From Lutispora saccharofermentans (lineage in GTDB: Bacteria > Bacillota > Clostridia > Lutisporales > Lutisporaceae): a DNA stretch of 49,488 bases. The translations under genes and the position numbers were made by a program. The stretch is from NCBI RefSeq assembly GCF_024363565.1, contig NZ_JAJEKE010000025.1, positions 1-49,488 on the forward strand, read 5' to 3'. The notes below the pieces were generated by a model, which worked only from the letters and a program-made list of their open reading frames with translations, ran no database searches and had not been told where the DNA came from. Shown here piece after piece: positions 42,728 to 49,408 of this stretch; the stretch's first letter is position 1; each line of letters starts with the position of its first letter.

Positions 42728-44752
42728 CTATATTTTAAATTTTTTAACGGCAACGTGTGAATCTTCTATGCTTTTCAATAGATCATCCAATTCTTCCGAA
42801 ACATTGACTAAACCTTTGGTTTGGCTTACAGAGCCTTCATACAATGTTTGAGATTGATCATAGCTTTTCTTTGATATGGCATTTATGTCATTCATGTATG
42901 CTGATATTCTATCTGTATTAAGAGCTTGCAACTCTGATTTTCTTGAAATTTCTCCGATCATATCATTAATTCTGTTTATACTTTCTACGATTTTAATAAA
43001 AGAATTTTCAGTTTTGATCACTATATCATTGCTCGATTCAAATTGTTCAACGCTTTTCTCCGCCACTTCTGCAGTTGCTTTCATTTCTAAAAACAAGTCT
43101 TGGACTACTGCTTCAATGCTTTTTACTGAATTTTGGGACTCATCGGAAAGCTGTCTTATCTCTGCAGCAACAACGCCGAAGCCTCTGCCTGCATCTCCTG
43201 CTCTTGCAGCTTCAATGGCCGCATTAAGGGCAAGAAGCTTAGTTTTGGCTGCTATTGAAGTTATTAGATCAGTAGCACCTTTGATTTGCTCTAAATTCGT
43301 CCCAAAGCTGCCGACCCTTGCTTCCATATTCAAGATGGTATCCTTTGTAAAGTTCATATTCTCATTAAGCGCTCTTAATGTTGCGGCTTCTTGTTCAACT
43401 ATTTTCCTGGCTTTATTCGTATAATCAAGTATTTCCACCGTTTGATCCGATATTTCTACAGCAGAGTGTAAAACATCATCCAGTTCGCCCTTAGCCTCTT
43501 CCAGGTAGCTTGACTGTTCCTTAGAGCCTGACTTTATATCCTCTGAAGTTATTTCAATGCTTTCGGATATACTCCTTACTTCATCTATATACTGGCTCAG
43601 CATTGCAGACGATGATGCAGTCGTATTTACCGTATTTATAATCTGCTTTACTAAACTTTTTAAAGAAACAGCCATGTTGTTGAATTCTTCAGAAAGCTGT
43701 CCTATTTCATCATTACTTTTAATAGAAGACATATAATTCAAATCTCCATTGGCAACAAACCTTGTATCATTGACGAGTACTTTTACGGGCTTTACAATTT
43801 TTCCTGATATAAATATTGCCGCAGCCAATCCTATTATCAATCCTAAAGATATTATAATCCCAAAATATAGATTCATATCGGATTTTGCTTTTACTATGTT
43901 GTCCTGAGGAACGGCTACCGACAACAATCCGACAACCTCCCCTTTTGTATTCAATAGCGTCCCATAAGCTAAATAATAATCTTTATTTCTTATTTGCCTA
44001 CTCTCAAACCGGACTTTTTGATCATTGAGCAGGTATTCTTCTATGTTCTTATCTATTTGAAGAGAGTTTTTCACCTCATTATAGTCATCTGCTTTATCAT
44101 CTAAAAATGTAGATACGATATTATCCTTTAGATATAATGTAGCTTCCAATTCGTTTAACCTTTTTATATGCTCCAAGAATCTTTTGTCAAGGTTGTATTG
44201 TGTTATTACCGTGCCTATGGTCTTCACTCCGGTAGCAACAATATCTGATTTCATGGGGGCCGCCGACTGTATGCATATGGCGTTTTGCGTTGGTTGTATT
44301 AAAACTGCCTTAAAGCCGGCAAGACCGCTTTTAACCATGAAGTCATCAGAAAGATCGTCACCGGATTTCAGCGGCTGATCTGTTCTCGATATCAGTTTCT
44401 TATTCTCATCTGCTATCATAACGAAATCCAATCCAAGCTCGCTTGTTAACTGAACTAAAAATTGAGAAGCGCTAAGGTTATTGCCTTCCATCGTATATTT
44501 GCGCAGCTCTGAGAAGCTTGAAAGTATGGAGGCATTATCTTTGGCCTTTTGCTGATAATCTTCAAAATAGTACCTTGCCGAGTCCAAGCCATTTGATAGC
44601 CTGGATTCCCATTCATCGCTTATTTTCTGTAATACGATGTGCCGGGATGTATATGTGGAAAGCACTACCGGAATAAGAATTGAAATTATAACGACTATCA
44701 ATATCTTAAACCTGATAGATATATCAGAAAATCTTTTTGCTCCCTTAAGCAT
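42728..44752 (-). CDS. Methyl-accepting chemotaxis protein
   Basis: A 674-residue receptor. The first membrane helix ([17 protein letters not shown], about 16-35) and the second ([22 protein letters not shown], about 300-322) enclose an extracellular Cache-like sensor domain. A HAMP domain and the MCP signalling hairpin follow, with the conserved tip [43 protein letters not shown] at 44752 has AAAGGA 8 nt upstream; the longer ATG at 44788 has none. The ligand is unknown. No che genes are nearby. Confidence 0.92.
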   Translation of the reverse strand: MLKGAKRFSDISIRFKILIVVIISILIPVVLSTYTSRHIVLQKISDEWESRLSNGLDSARYYFEDYQQKAKDNASILSSFSELRKYTMEGNNLSASQFLVQLTSELGLDFVMIADENKKLISRTDQPLKSGDDLSDDFMVKSGLAGFKAVLIQPTQNAICIQSAAPMKSDIVATGVKTIGTVITQYNLDKRFLEHIKRLNELEATLYLKDNIVSTFLDDKADDYNEVKNSLQIDKNIEEYLLNDQKVRFESRQIRNKDYYLAYGTLLNTKGEVVGLLSVAVPQDNIVKAKSDMNLYFGIIISLGLIIGLAAAIFISGKIVKPVKVLVNDTRFVANGDLNYMSSIKSNDEIGQLSEEFNNMAVSLKSLVKQIINTVNTTASSSAMLSQYIDEVRSISESIEITSEDIKSGSKEQSSYLEEAKGELDDVLHSAVEISDQTVEILDYTNKARKIVEQEAATLRALNENMNFTKDTILNMEARVGSFGTNLEQIKGATDLITSIAAKTKLLALNAAIEAARAGDAGRGFGVVAAEIRQLSDESQNSVKSIEAVVQDLFLEMKATAEVAEKSVEQFESSNDIVIKTENSFIKIVESINRINDMIGEISRKSELQALNTDRISAYMNDINAISKKSYDQSQTLYEGSVSQTKGLVNVSEELDDLLKSIEDSHVAVKKFKI

Positions 44753-44910
44753 CTCATCAGTCCTTTGCTCATACTTAATGCCTGTCATCTATATATGAGT
44801 ATAGCTAAGCATTGTTAATTCCATATTAAGTCCTATTAAACTCCATGTTAATTGATTAAGCATCTTATTACCGCCCCCTCGGAAAAGGCCTTGCTGCAAA
44901 TAGGTCAGGA

Positions 44911-44987
44911 TGTGCTTAAACGGCAAAGGAAATGGCATATTTAGCATGATACTTAAGTTTATTTCTATATGGAATTTATGGTATAAT
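44911..44987 (+). promoter_or_regulatory. LytTR-type promoter A
   Basis: A conserved block at 44914-44950 reads GCTTAAACGG, then AAATGGCATATTTAGCATGA from 44930. TATAAT follows at 44982-44987, 52 bp after the block's AAAT start. No TTGACA-like -35 is present at the right spacing. Three other copies of the block occur in this region. It drives the small peptide gene at 45054. I infer binding by the LytTR regulator. Confidence 0.7.
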
Positions 44988-45053
44988 TAAGAGGAGCATA
45001 CATTTTTAAAATTTCCTATGCATTTTAAAAAGTATTAATTGGAGGTGGTTTTC

Positions 45054-45173
45054 TTGAATCTAGCTAAATGGCTTTTGGCTATTTTTATTTATTTACCGGT
45101 AATACTTTTACTAATGAATGGGATTCAATTAAAGCCCCTGGTAAAATTGAAGATAATTATGTCGAAAAAGTAG
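45054..45173 (+). CDS. 39-residue hydrophobic peptide
   Basis: TTG at 45054 follows GGAGGTGG with a TTTTC gap, the same leader pattern as agrD. The peptide has one long hydrophobic segment (LAIFIYLPVILLLM) and a basic C-terminus (LVKLKIIMSKK). It has no Cys. It could be a membrane peptide, a bacteriocin-like peptide or an immunity peptide. It sits behind LytTR-type promoter A. It is not in standard gene-size range and could be overlooked by gene finders. Confidence 0.6.
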   Translation: MNLAKWLLAIFIYLPVILLLMNGIQLKPLVKLKIIMSKK

Positions 45174-45216
45174 GGGTGAAGCAGAAATTTTGAACCTTGA
45201 AATATATATCACTCAG

Positions 45217-45237
45217 GCTCTCAGAGTTTTCGAGAGC
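45217..45237 (+). repeat. Small hairpin between the two plus-strand small genes
   Basis: GCTCTC (45217-45222) pairs with GAGAGC (45232-45237). No U-run follows directly. It may act as a processing or partial stop site before the next gene. Confidence 0.3.
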
Positions 45238-45266
45238 GTACTTATTTTATAACGGGGGGTAAAATA

Positions 45267-45593
45267 ATGAATTCAAAAAAAAACCTGGATTTATCATCTT
45301 TACTATCAGACATAATTTATATATGCCAAATTATCTTATTTATAATACTTGGATTTATAGTATGGCGTCGACCATTGTATGTAAATGAATTCTTGCAAAT
45401 AATGCTTAAAAAGACATATATATATGCATTTATAGTATTTTTTATCAGTATTGTACGAAATATTTCTATTAAATTTTTAAAAATTAAATCAAAATATTTT
45501 AATATAATTTTAACTGCTTTAATGATTATTTTTCTCATAATGGTTCTAATTAATACGATAGTTATGCTTATTACGTACTATAATAATTATTAA
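45267..45593 (+). CDS. Small three-helix membrane protein
   Basis: A 108-residue protein with three membrane segments (IICQIILFIILGFIVW-like at about 15-35, YIYAFIVFFISIV at about 50-65, and IILTALMIIFLIMVLINTIVM at about 78-100). GGGGGG stands about 8 nt before the ATG. It follows the 39-residue peptide behind promoter A. The size and location would suit an immunity or transport helper, but I recognise no family. Confidence 0.65.
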   Translation: MNSKKNLDLSSLLSDIIYICQIILFIILGFIVWRRPLYVNEFLQIMLKKTYIYAFIVFFISIVRNISIKFLKIKSKYFNIILTALMIIFLIMVLINTIVMLITYYNNY

Positions 45594-45678
45594 AGCTATC
45601 TATGTTCTATTTAGCCTGATACTCTTAAATAATTTAGATTTGCAGAAAATTAAGGCTCTCCTATAATTATAAAAAGAA

Positions 45679-45714
45679 CTGCTGCAAATTAATCTATTAG
45701 GTTATTTGCAGCAG
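45679..45714. terminator. Bidirectional terminator
   Basis: CTGCTGCAAAT (45679-45689) pairs with ATTTGCAGCAG (45704-45714). On the minus strand TTCTTTTTAT follows, a good U-run. It ends the minus-strand gene at 45731 and probably also the plus-strand gene ending at 45593. Confidence 0.75.
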
Positions 45715-45730
45715 CTCCTTTACATAGGTC

Positions 45731-46132
45731 TTATCCTATGTATTCATAAATTGTTTCTGTCTTCCAAGTTTGACTATTACCACTTCCAGTTGAATATTCA
45801 TAAACTTCTGTGTATATTCTTACTTTTCCACCTTGATTGTTAATTGTCTCAAGTATTGGTTCTAATTGCGCAGAATCATAATTATTTAAAAGCGCATTAG
45901 CTGCTGAGTCTATACTTATTATGATTCCAATTGCGGCTAAAATACTTTTTACACTCTTTTTAATGTCTAGTACATGCTGATTGAAAAAATCGTGGGTTAA
46001 AAACCCTATAGCAACACTAGCAAAAGCGGCAGCTAGAGTAGAAAAATTAGTTTGTCTCTCCTTATTAATCTTAATTGCAATCTGTGCAGCGGTGTAGTCT
46101 TTATAACTACTATCTATTAATGTCCATCCCAT
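45731..46132 (-). CDS. Membrane-associated protein of unknown function
   Basis: A 133-residue protein. Two hydrophobic stretches (FSTLAAAFASVAIGFLTH and ILAAIGIIISIDSAANALL, about residues 30-50 and 65-85) precede a polar C-terminus with repeated Tyr and Thr (RIYTEVYEYSTGSG...TIYEYIG). ATG at 46132 follows AAAAGGAGAG. It is the third gene in the direction sigma region 4, BhlA/UviB, this gene. I do not recognise it. Confidence 0.6.
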   Translation of the reverse strand: MGWTLIDSSYKDYTAAQIAIKINKERQTNFSTLAAAFASVAIGFLTHDFFNQHVLDIKKSVKSILAAIGIIISIDSAANALLNNYDSAQLEPILETINNQGGKVRIYTEVYEYSTGSGNSQTWKTETIYEYIG

Positions 46133-46264
46133 AATAAATTCTCTCCTTTTCATTTTAATTTATAATTGAATTATTTTATATAAGCAATAACCGGTTAATT
46201 GTTATACACTCATCAAAGACGCTTTTAACTCTAAAATGTAAATGTCACTTTTATTATAAAATTT

Positions 46265-46501
46265 TTATAATTTATCTTTTTTAAATACAAAATCTTTAAT
46301 CTCTTTTACATCATTTTTTACTTCTTCCATTATGCTGAATTTTTCTGAAAGATTTGATATTATCGTCTGATACTTTTCCTCTCTTTCCTCCTGCTTCAAA
46401 TCACGTTTTTCCTGCGCCTTTAAAATATATAAAATAAGAACAATGCTTAAAGCTGCCCATATTCCTTGGGATGCTGCAATTTTCATAATTTCATTTTCCA
46501 T
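46265..46501 (-). CDS. BhlA/UviB-family holin-like peptide
   Basis: A 78-residue peptide with one membrane helix (GIWAALSIVLILYILKAQEKRD, about residues 12-33), then a charged coiled-coil tail. This is the BhlA/UviB pattern, known with bacteriocin BCN5 of Clostridium perfringens plasmid pIP404, where UviB may aid release. ATG at 46501 follows AGGAGG at 8-9 nt. It lies 19 bp after the sigma-like gene and is in the same operon. Confidence 0.85.
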   Translation of the reverse strand: MENEIMKIAASQGIWAALSIVLILYILKAQEKRDLKQEEREEKYQTIISNLSEKFSIMEEVKNDVKEIKDFVFKKDKL

Positions 46502-46520
46502 ATCTCTCAACCTCCTGTTC

Positions 46521-46769
46521 TTAAATTAGCTTTCTCAGATTGTTTAAAGCTCTGTTCTTTATACCGTTTACAACTTGTCGCGAAATGTTTAGCCTGTCCC
46601 CAATTTCCTTATAAGAATACCCGTACAAAAACTTTTCTTTTATAACTCTTCTTTGCAGGCTTGGCAAATAACTTATTAAATCCTCAACAAATATTTTGCT
46701 TTCATGCTCATAGTATGATTCATCCAATATCATGGCTAAATTTAATTCTAAAGATTCTTTTAGATTCAT
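46521..46769 (-). CDS. Sigma-70 region-4-only protein
   Basis: An 82-residue protein that consists almost only of a sigma region 4 helix-turn-helix: LISYLPSLQRRVIKEKFLYGYSYKEIGDRLNISRQVVNGIKNRALNNL. Region 2, needed for -10 recognition, is absent and no partner gene is adjacent. In pIP404 the full sigma UviA stands before uviB, so this may be a reduced UviA. It might also work with a separate region-2 protein, as SigO and RsoA do in Bacillus. Its ATG lacks a clear ribosome site. Confidence 0.75.
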   Translation of the reverse strand: MNLKESLELNLAMILDESYYEHESKIFVEDLISYLPSLQRRVIKEKFLYGYSYKEIGDRLNISRQVVNGIKNRALNNLRKLI

Positions 46770-46781
46770 CACACAGTTTCT

Positions 46782-46845
46782 AAAATGTCATGTTTAGCAT
46801 CATACTTTCATTATATTTCCTTTTAATATGTTTAAATGGTATAAT
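46782..46845 (+). promoter_or_regulatory. LytTR-type promoter B, autoregulation of the regulator
   Basis: The block AAATGTCATGTTTAGCATCA starts at 46783. TATAAT follows at 46840-46845, 57 bp on, and the LytTR gene starts 24 bp later. A TATAAT on the minus strand (46815-46810) would serve the divergent sigma gene. The block lies just after that box, so a bound regulator could activate itself and block the sigma operon. Confidence 0.65.
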
Positions 46846-46869
46846 ATAGGAAGGAAAGGATGAGCAAAT

Positions 46870-47589
46870 GTGCATTTAAACATCTTTCTATGTGATGATG
46901 ATTCTGTGCAAATTGATACTCTTAGCTCTTATATAGATTCCATGAGATTGGATGATACAAATATTATTTATACAACATGTGGTGAAGAACTTTTAAATAA
47001 GATAAGCACGGTTAAGCCTGATATAGTTTTTCTAGATATCAAAATGGAAGGGTTAAATGGTATTGAAACCGGAATTAAATTAAAAGAGCAATTTGATGAT
47101 GCGGTCATAGTATATATCACCGGATACTCGGATTATGCTTTAGATGCCTTTAGGGTAAGATCTTTTGATTATCTGATCAAACCTGTTACATTCAGCCGCT
47201 TTGAAACCTTGATGAGAGATATATTAGTTCGCGTTAGCGAAATCAAAACCTACAAAGAAAAACATGAAATATTAGTTATTAACAATAAAAATTCAAATAT
47301 TGTTATAAGATATGATGATATAATATGCTTTGAAAAAAGCTTCAGGAAAATAATAGTACATACAATTGTCGCGCCATATGAATTTTACGGCACACTGACA
47401 GCCCTTATCGAAAAATTAAATATGAAGACTTTTATCCAATGCCATCAGGGATATATAGTAAATATAAGCAAAATTAAAGAACTAAAACCAGATCAAATAG
47501 CCTTTTATGAATCTGATTTAATAATACCTGTAAGCAGGAAATACAAGCCTTATATTAGAAAAGCTTTTGAAAAAGCACTTTTCTCATAA
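46870..47589 (+). CDS. LytTR-family response regulator (AgrA/ComE type)
   Basis: A 239-residue response regulator. The receiver domain (1-about 120) has the acidic pocket LCDDD, the phospho-acceptor Asp56 in VFLDIKM, the Thr/Ser region and Lys in FDYLIKPV. The C-terminal LytTR domain (about 135-239) has ICFEKSFRKIIVHT, FYGTLTALIEKL and FIQCHQGYIVNISKI. The start is GTG after AGGATGAG. LytTR proteins bind pairs of short repeats upstream of weak promoters, as AgrA does. No histidine kinase gene is in the window. Confidence 0.92.
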   Translation: MHLNIFLCDDDSVQIDTLSSYIDSMRLDDTNIIYTTCGEELLNKISTVKPDIVFLDIKMEGLNGIETGIKLKEQFDDAVIVYITGYSDYALDAFRVRSFDYLIKPVTFSRFETLMRDILVRVSEIKTYKEKHEILVINNKNSNIVIRYDDIICFEKSFRKIIVHTIVAPYEFYGTLTALIEKLNMKTFIQCHQGYIVNISKIKELKPDQIAFYESDLIIPVSRKYKPYIRKAFEKALFS

Positions 47590-47817
47590 TGATTCCACTC
47601 GTATAAGAACTTTATTTGTTCCTTTTAAATAGACAATAAAGTAAATGCTTCAGCAGGAATAGCTAAGGTCTGTTGGGATTATCTGCTGGAATATATATCA
47701 AAATAAGCAAAATAGCTATGAACAGATAGAAATTAGATAGGCGCTCTCGAATAAAGGGGATACTGCTTACTATACATATGCAATATATCAGATTAAAGCA
47801 CTATTATGAACTAATTA
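47590..47817 (+). other. Stretch with a start-less peptide-like frame
   Basis: The frame at 47641-47705 reads ...NASAGIAKVCWDYLLEYISK then TAA. It recalls an autoinducer-precursor C-terminus but has no start codon or ribosome site and is closed by a stop upstream. A CAGCAG/CTGCTG pair around it can fold. It could be another decayed peptide gene. Otherwise I see no gene before promoter C. Confidence 0.25.
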
Positions 47818-47892
47818 TGCTTAAGTGGTAGAGGAAATGTCATATTTAGTATGGTGTTTAATCTTCTTTTCTAATTTTGTTTAATGTATACT
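47818..47892 (+). promoter_or_regulatory. LytTR-type promoter C
   Basis: TGCTTAAGTGGTAGAGG, then AAATGTCATATTTAGTATGG from 47835, and TATACT at 47887-47892, 52 bp after the AAAT start. No good -35. It drives the lipoprotein gene at 47935. Confidence 0.7.
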
Positions 47893-47934
47893 ATATGTGG
47901 CTTTATAAATTTATTATAGAAAGGAAGACTTTTT

Positions 47935-48504
47935 ATGCATAAAGGCAACAACAATAGCAGAAAAAAATTATTATTGCTAGTAGTTTTTTTGACTTATATA
48001 GCAACAGCTTGTACTTCAAAGCCAATAGCAATATCACAAGACGATAATGTCATTGAAGCAGCCGTTGATAATGAAAAAAATTTAATATCATTACAGCTTA
48101 GAGAGTTAGAACTAGATGAATACAAGGCAAATGCTAAAAAAATACTCCACTCTTATTTCTATGAATCATACATAGAAAAAATAGATAAAATAAATAGTAT
48201 TGGAGGAATTTATGCGCCGTCAGTAAAAACCCCTATAATTTATAATGTGTCTAAGGTGTGCACGGATTCAAAAAAAACAAGTAAAATTGTCTTTATTAAT
48301 GCGCCCGTAGACGATAGTACAAGTCGACTCTATAGGATGTACATTTTTAAAGAAGAGGATGAACAATGGAAGTTATTCCAATTGAGGGAGTATTATGTGG
48401 TAATGGATGGTCCTAAAAAAGATGATTTCAAAAGAGTAACAGACCTATTTACTAATTATGATAATAAGCCTATCGAGTATTCAGCTATAAAGATCAGAGA
48501 GTGA
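47935..48504 (+). CDS. Putative lipoprotein of the LytTR regulon
   Basis: A 189-residue protein. The signal peptide (LLLLVVFLTYIATAC) ends in a lipobox-like IATAC. The mature domain is charged and mixed alpha/beta, with IIYNVSKV, VFINAPV and WKLFQLREYYVVMDG. It somewhat resembles small cystatin-like or NTF2-like lipoprotein folds, but I cannot name it. AAAGGAAG precedes the ATG. It stands behind promoter C, so it is a likely target of the regulator. Confidence 0.7.
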   Translation: MHKGNNNSRKKLLLLVVFLTYIATACTSKPIAISQDDNVIEAAVDNEKNLISLQLRELELDEYKANAKKILHSYFYESYIEKIDKINSIGGIYAPSVKTPIIYNVSKVCTDSKKTSKIVFINAPVDDSTSRLYRMYIFKEEDEQWKLFQLREYYVVMDGPKKDDFKRVTDLFTNYDNKPIEYSAIKIRE

Positions 48505-48509
48505 GTTGT

Positions 48510-48540
48510 AACCATCCACTTCTTTACAGATGGTTTATTG
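48510..48540 (+). terminator. Terminator of the lipoprotein gene
   Basis: AACCATC (48510-48516) pairs with GATGGTT (48529-48535), and TATTGTTT follows. Confidence 0.65.
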
Positions 48541-48580
48541 TTTCACATGATTCCGTGCTCAATAGACTAAAGTCCATAAT

Positions 48581-48618
48581 AAATTATCTGGAACTAAATA
48601 TTTAGCTCCAGATAATTT
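48581..48618 (-). terminator. Terminator of the agrD-secreted protein operon
   Basis: AAATTATCTGGA (48581-48592) pairs with TCCAGATAATTT (48607-48618). CTAAATATTTAG folds inside. It is the strongest hairpin in this area and lies just past the secreted protein's stop on the minus strand. Confidence 0.65.
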
Positions 48619-48641
48619 ATATTAAGAAAATCATCCTATTA

Positions 48642-49052
48642 TTAATATGGAAATTTCCAATCTATTGGGTTGCCGCTGCGTAATTTTTTTACATCCCAAT
48701 ACTGGTATGATCCAGGAATATATGGAAAACCCGGTGTATGTGTCCAAGTAGCATCATCTGGATAAAAGTAATAATTACCCAAATCCCATACTGTAATAAT
48801 TACTGAACCACATACACAATCCCATTCGTGAGCATTATATGTTGTTCCATTTATCTTAGCTTTAGTAAGTGAAGAAAAGCCTTGATGGCGACCATCTCCA
48901 CTTGCGTTATTAGGGCAATATACTGGATAATTAGGTGATACATGATTAATGTCCATCCTGCAAAATAAATCTGCAAAAGTTAAGTTCGTTAATGTAAATA
49001 ATGTAACAAAAACAACTAAAGTAAAGAACAACATTTTTCTATAGCCTTTCAT
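48642..49052 (-). CDS. Secreted Cys-containing protein, second gene of the agrD operon
   Basis: A 136-residue protein with a signal peptide (LFFTLVVFVTLFTLTNLTFA, about residues 8-27). The mature part has Cys in LFCRMD, VYCPNN and the WDCVCGS motif, many aromatic residues (DLGNYYFYPDDATW, GSYQYWDVKKL) and no known domain. GGGAGG precedes the ATG. It starts 54 bp after agrD and is almost certainly co-transcribed. It could be a small antibacterial or surface protein. Confidence 0.75.
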   Translation of the reverse strand: MKGYRKMLFFTLVVFVTLFTLTNLTFADLFCRMDINHVSPNYPVYCPNNASGDGRHQGFSSLTKAKINGTTYNAHEWDCVCGSVIITVWDLGNYYFYPDDATWTHTPGFPYIPGSYQYWDVKKLRSGNPIDWKFPY

Positions 49053-49106
49053 TTAATCATCTCCCTCCCTTATTATTCGTTTTCTTTCTAACTCATTCAC
49101 TCAATT

Positions 49107-49235
49107 CTACTGTCTTAGCTTGTCCGGCATCTTAGGTTGATAAAGCACCCAATAGCAGCATGTTCCCACGGAAGTCTTTGCCATAAATAGAGCCAAACAT
49201 GCTATCATGCTCAAAAGATTATGCTTTACTCTCAA
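49107..49235 (-). CDS. agrD: AgrD-like cyclic peptide autoinducer precursor
   Basis: A 42-residue peptide below usual annotation size. The TTG start (49235) follows GGGAGGTGG. An amphipathic N-terminus (NLLSMIACLALFMAK) leads to the core TSVGTCCYWVLYQPKMPDKLRQ. The C-terminus YQPKMPDKL is the AgrD recognition tail. By comparison with Clostridium perfringens, where CLWFT is released before YQPEEP, the signal here should be a thiolactone ring of CYWVL. Processing needs an AgrB protease, not found in the window. A LytTR response regulator lies 1.5 kb away. The call is by motif and strongly supported. Confidence 0.85.
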   Translation of the reverse strand: MRVKHNLLSMIACLALFMAKTSVGTCCYWVLYQPKMPDKLRQ

Positions 49236-49296
49236 AGCAACCACCTCCCATATGTATCTTACCTGCAATATATCACACTATTTTCCCATTTTGAAC

Positions 49297-49375
49297 TCAT
49301 TATGCATAAGTGGTATAGGAAATGTCATATTTAACATGGTTTTTATATTATTTCTGTGCAGAGCTGCTATATAAT
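49297..49375 (+). promoter_or_regulatory. LytTR-type promoter D, divergent from agrD
   Basis: CATTATGCATAAGTGGTATA, then AAATGTCATATTTAACATGG from 49320, and TATAAT at 49370-49375. No good -35. It faces the gene that starts near the right edge. The agrD gene lies on the other side, so one site may serve both directions. Confidence 0.65.
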
Positions 49376-49408
49376 TAAATAAAGATATAATAATTCATAT
49401 TAAAGGTG

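Noticed and set aside
46206..46262. A fifth LytTR-like block (AAATGTCAC)
   Set aside because: It matches only 8-9 bases, faces away from the nearest downstream gene, and lacks the rest of the block.
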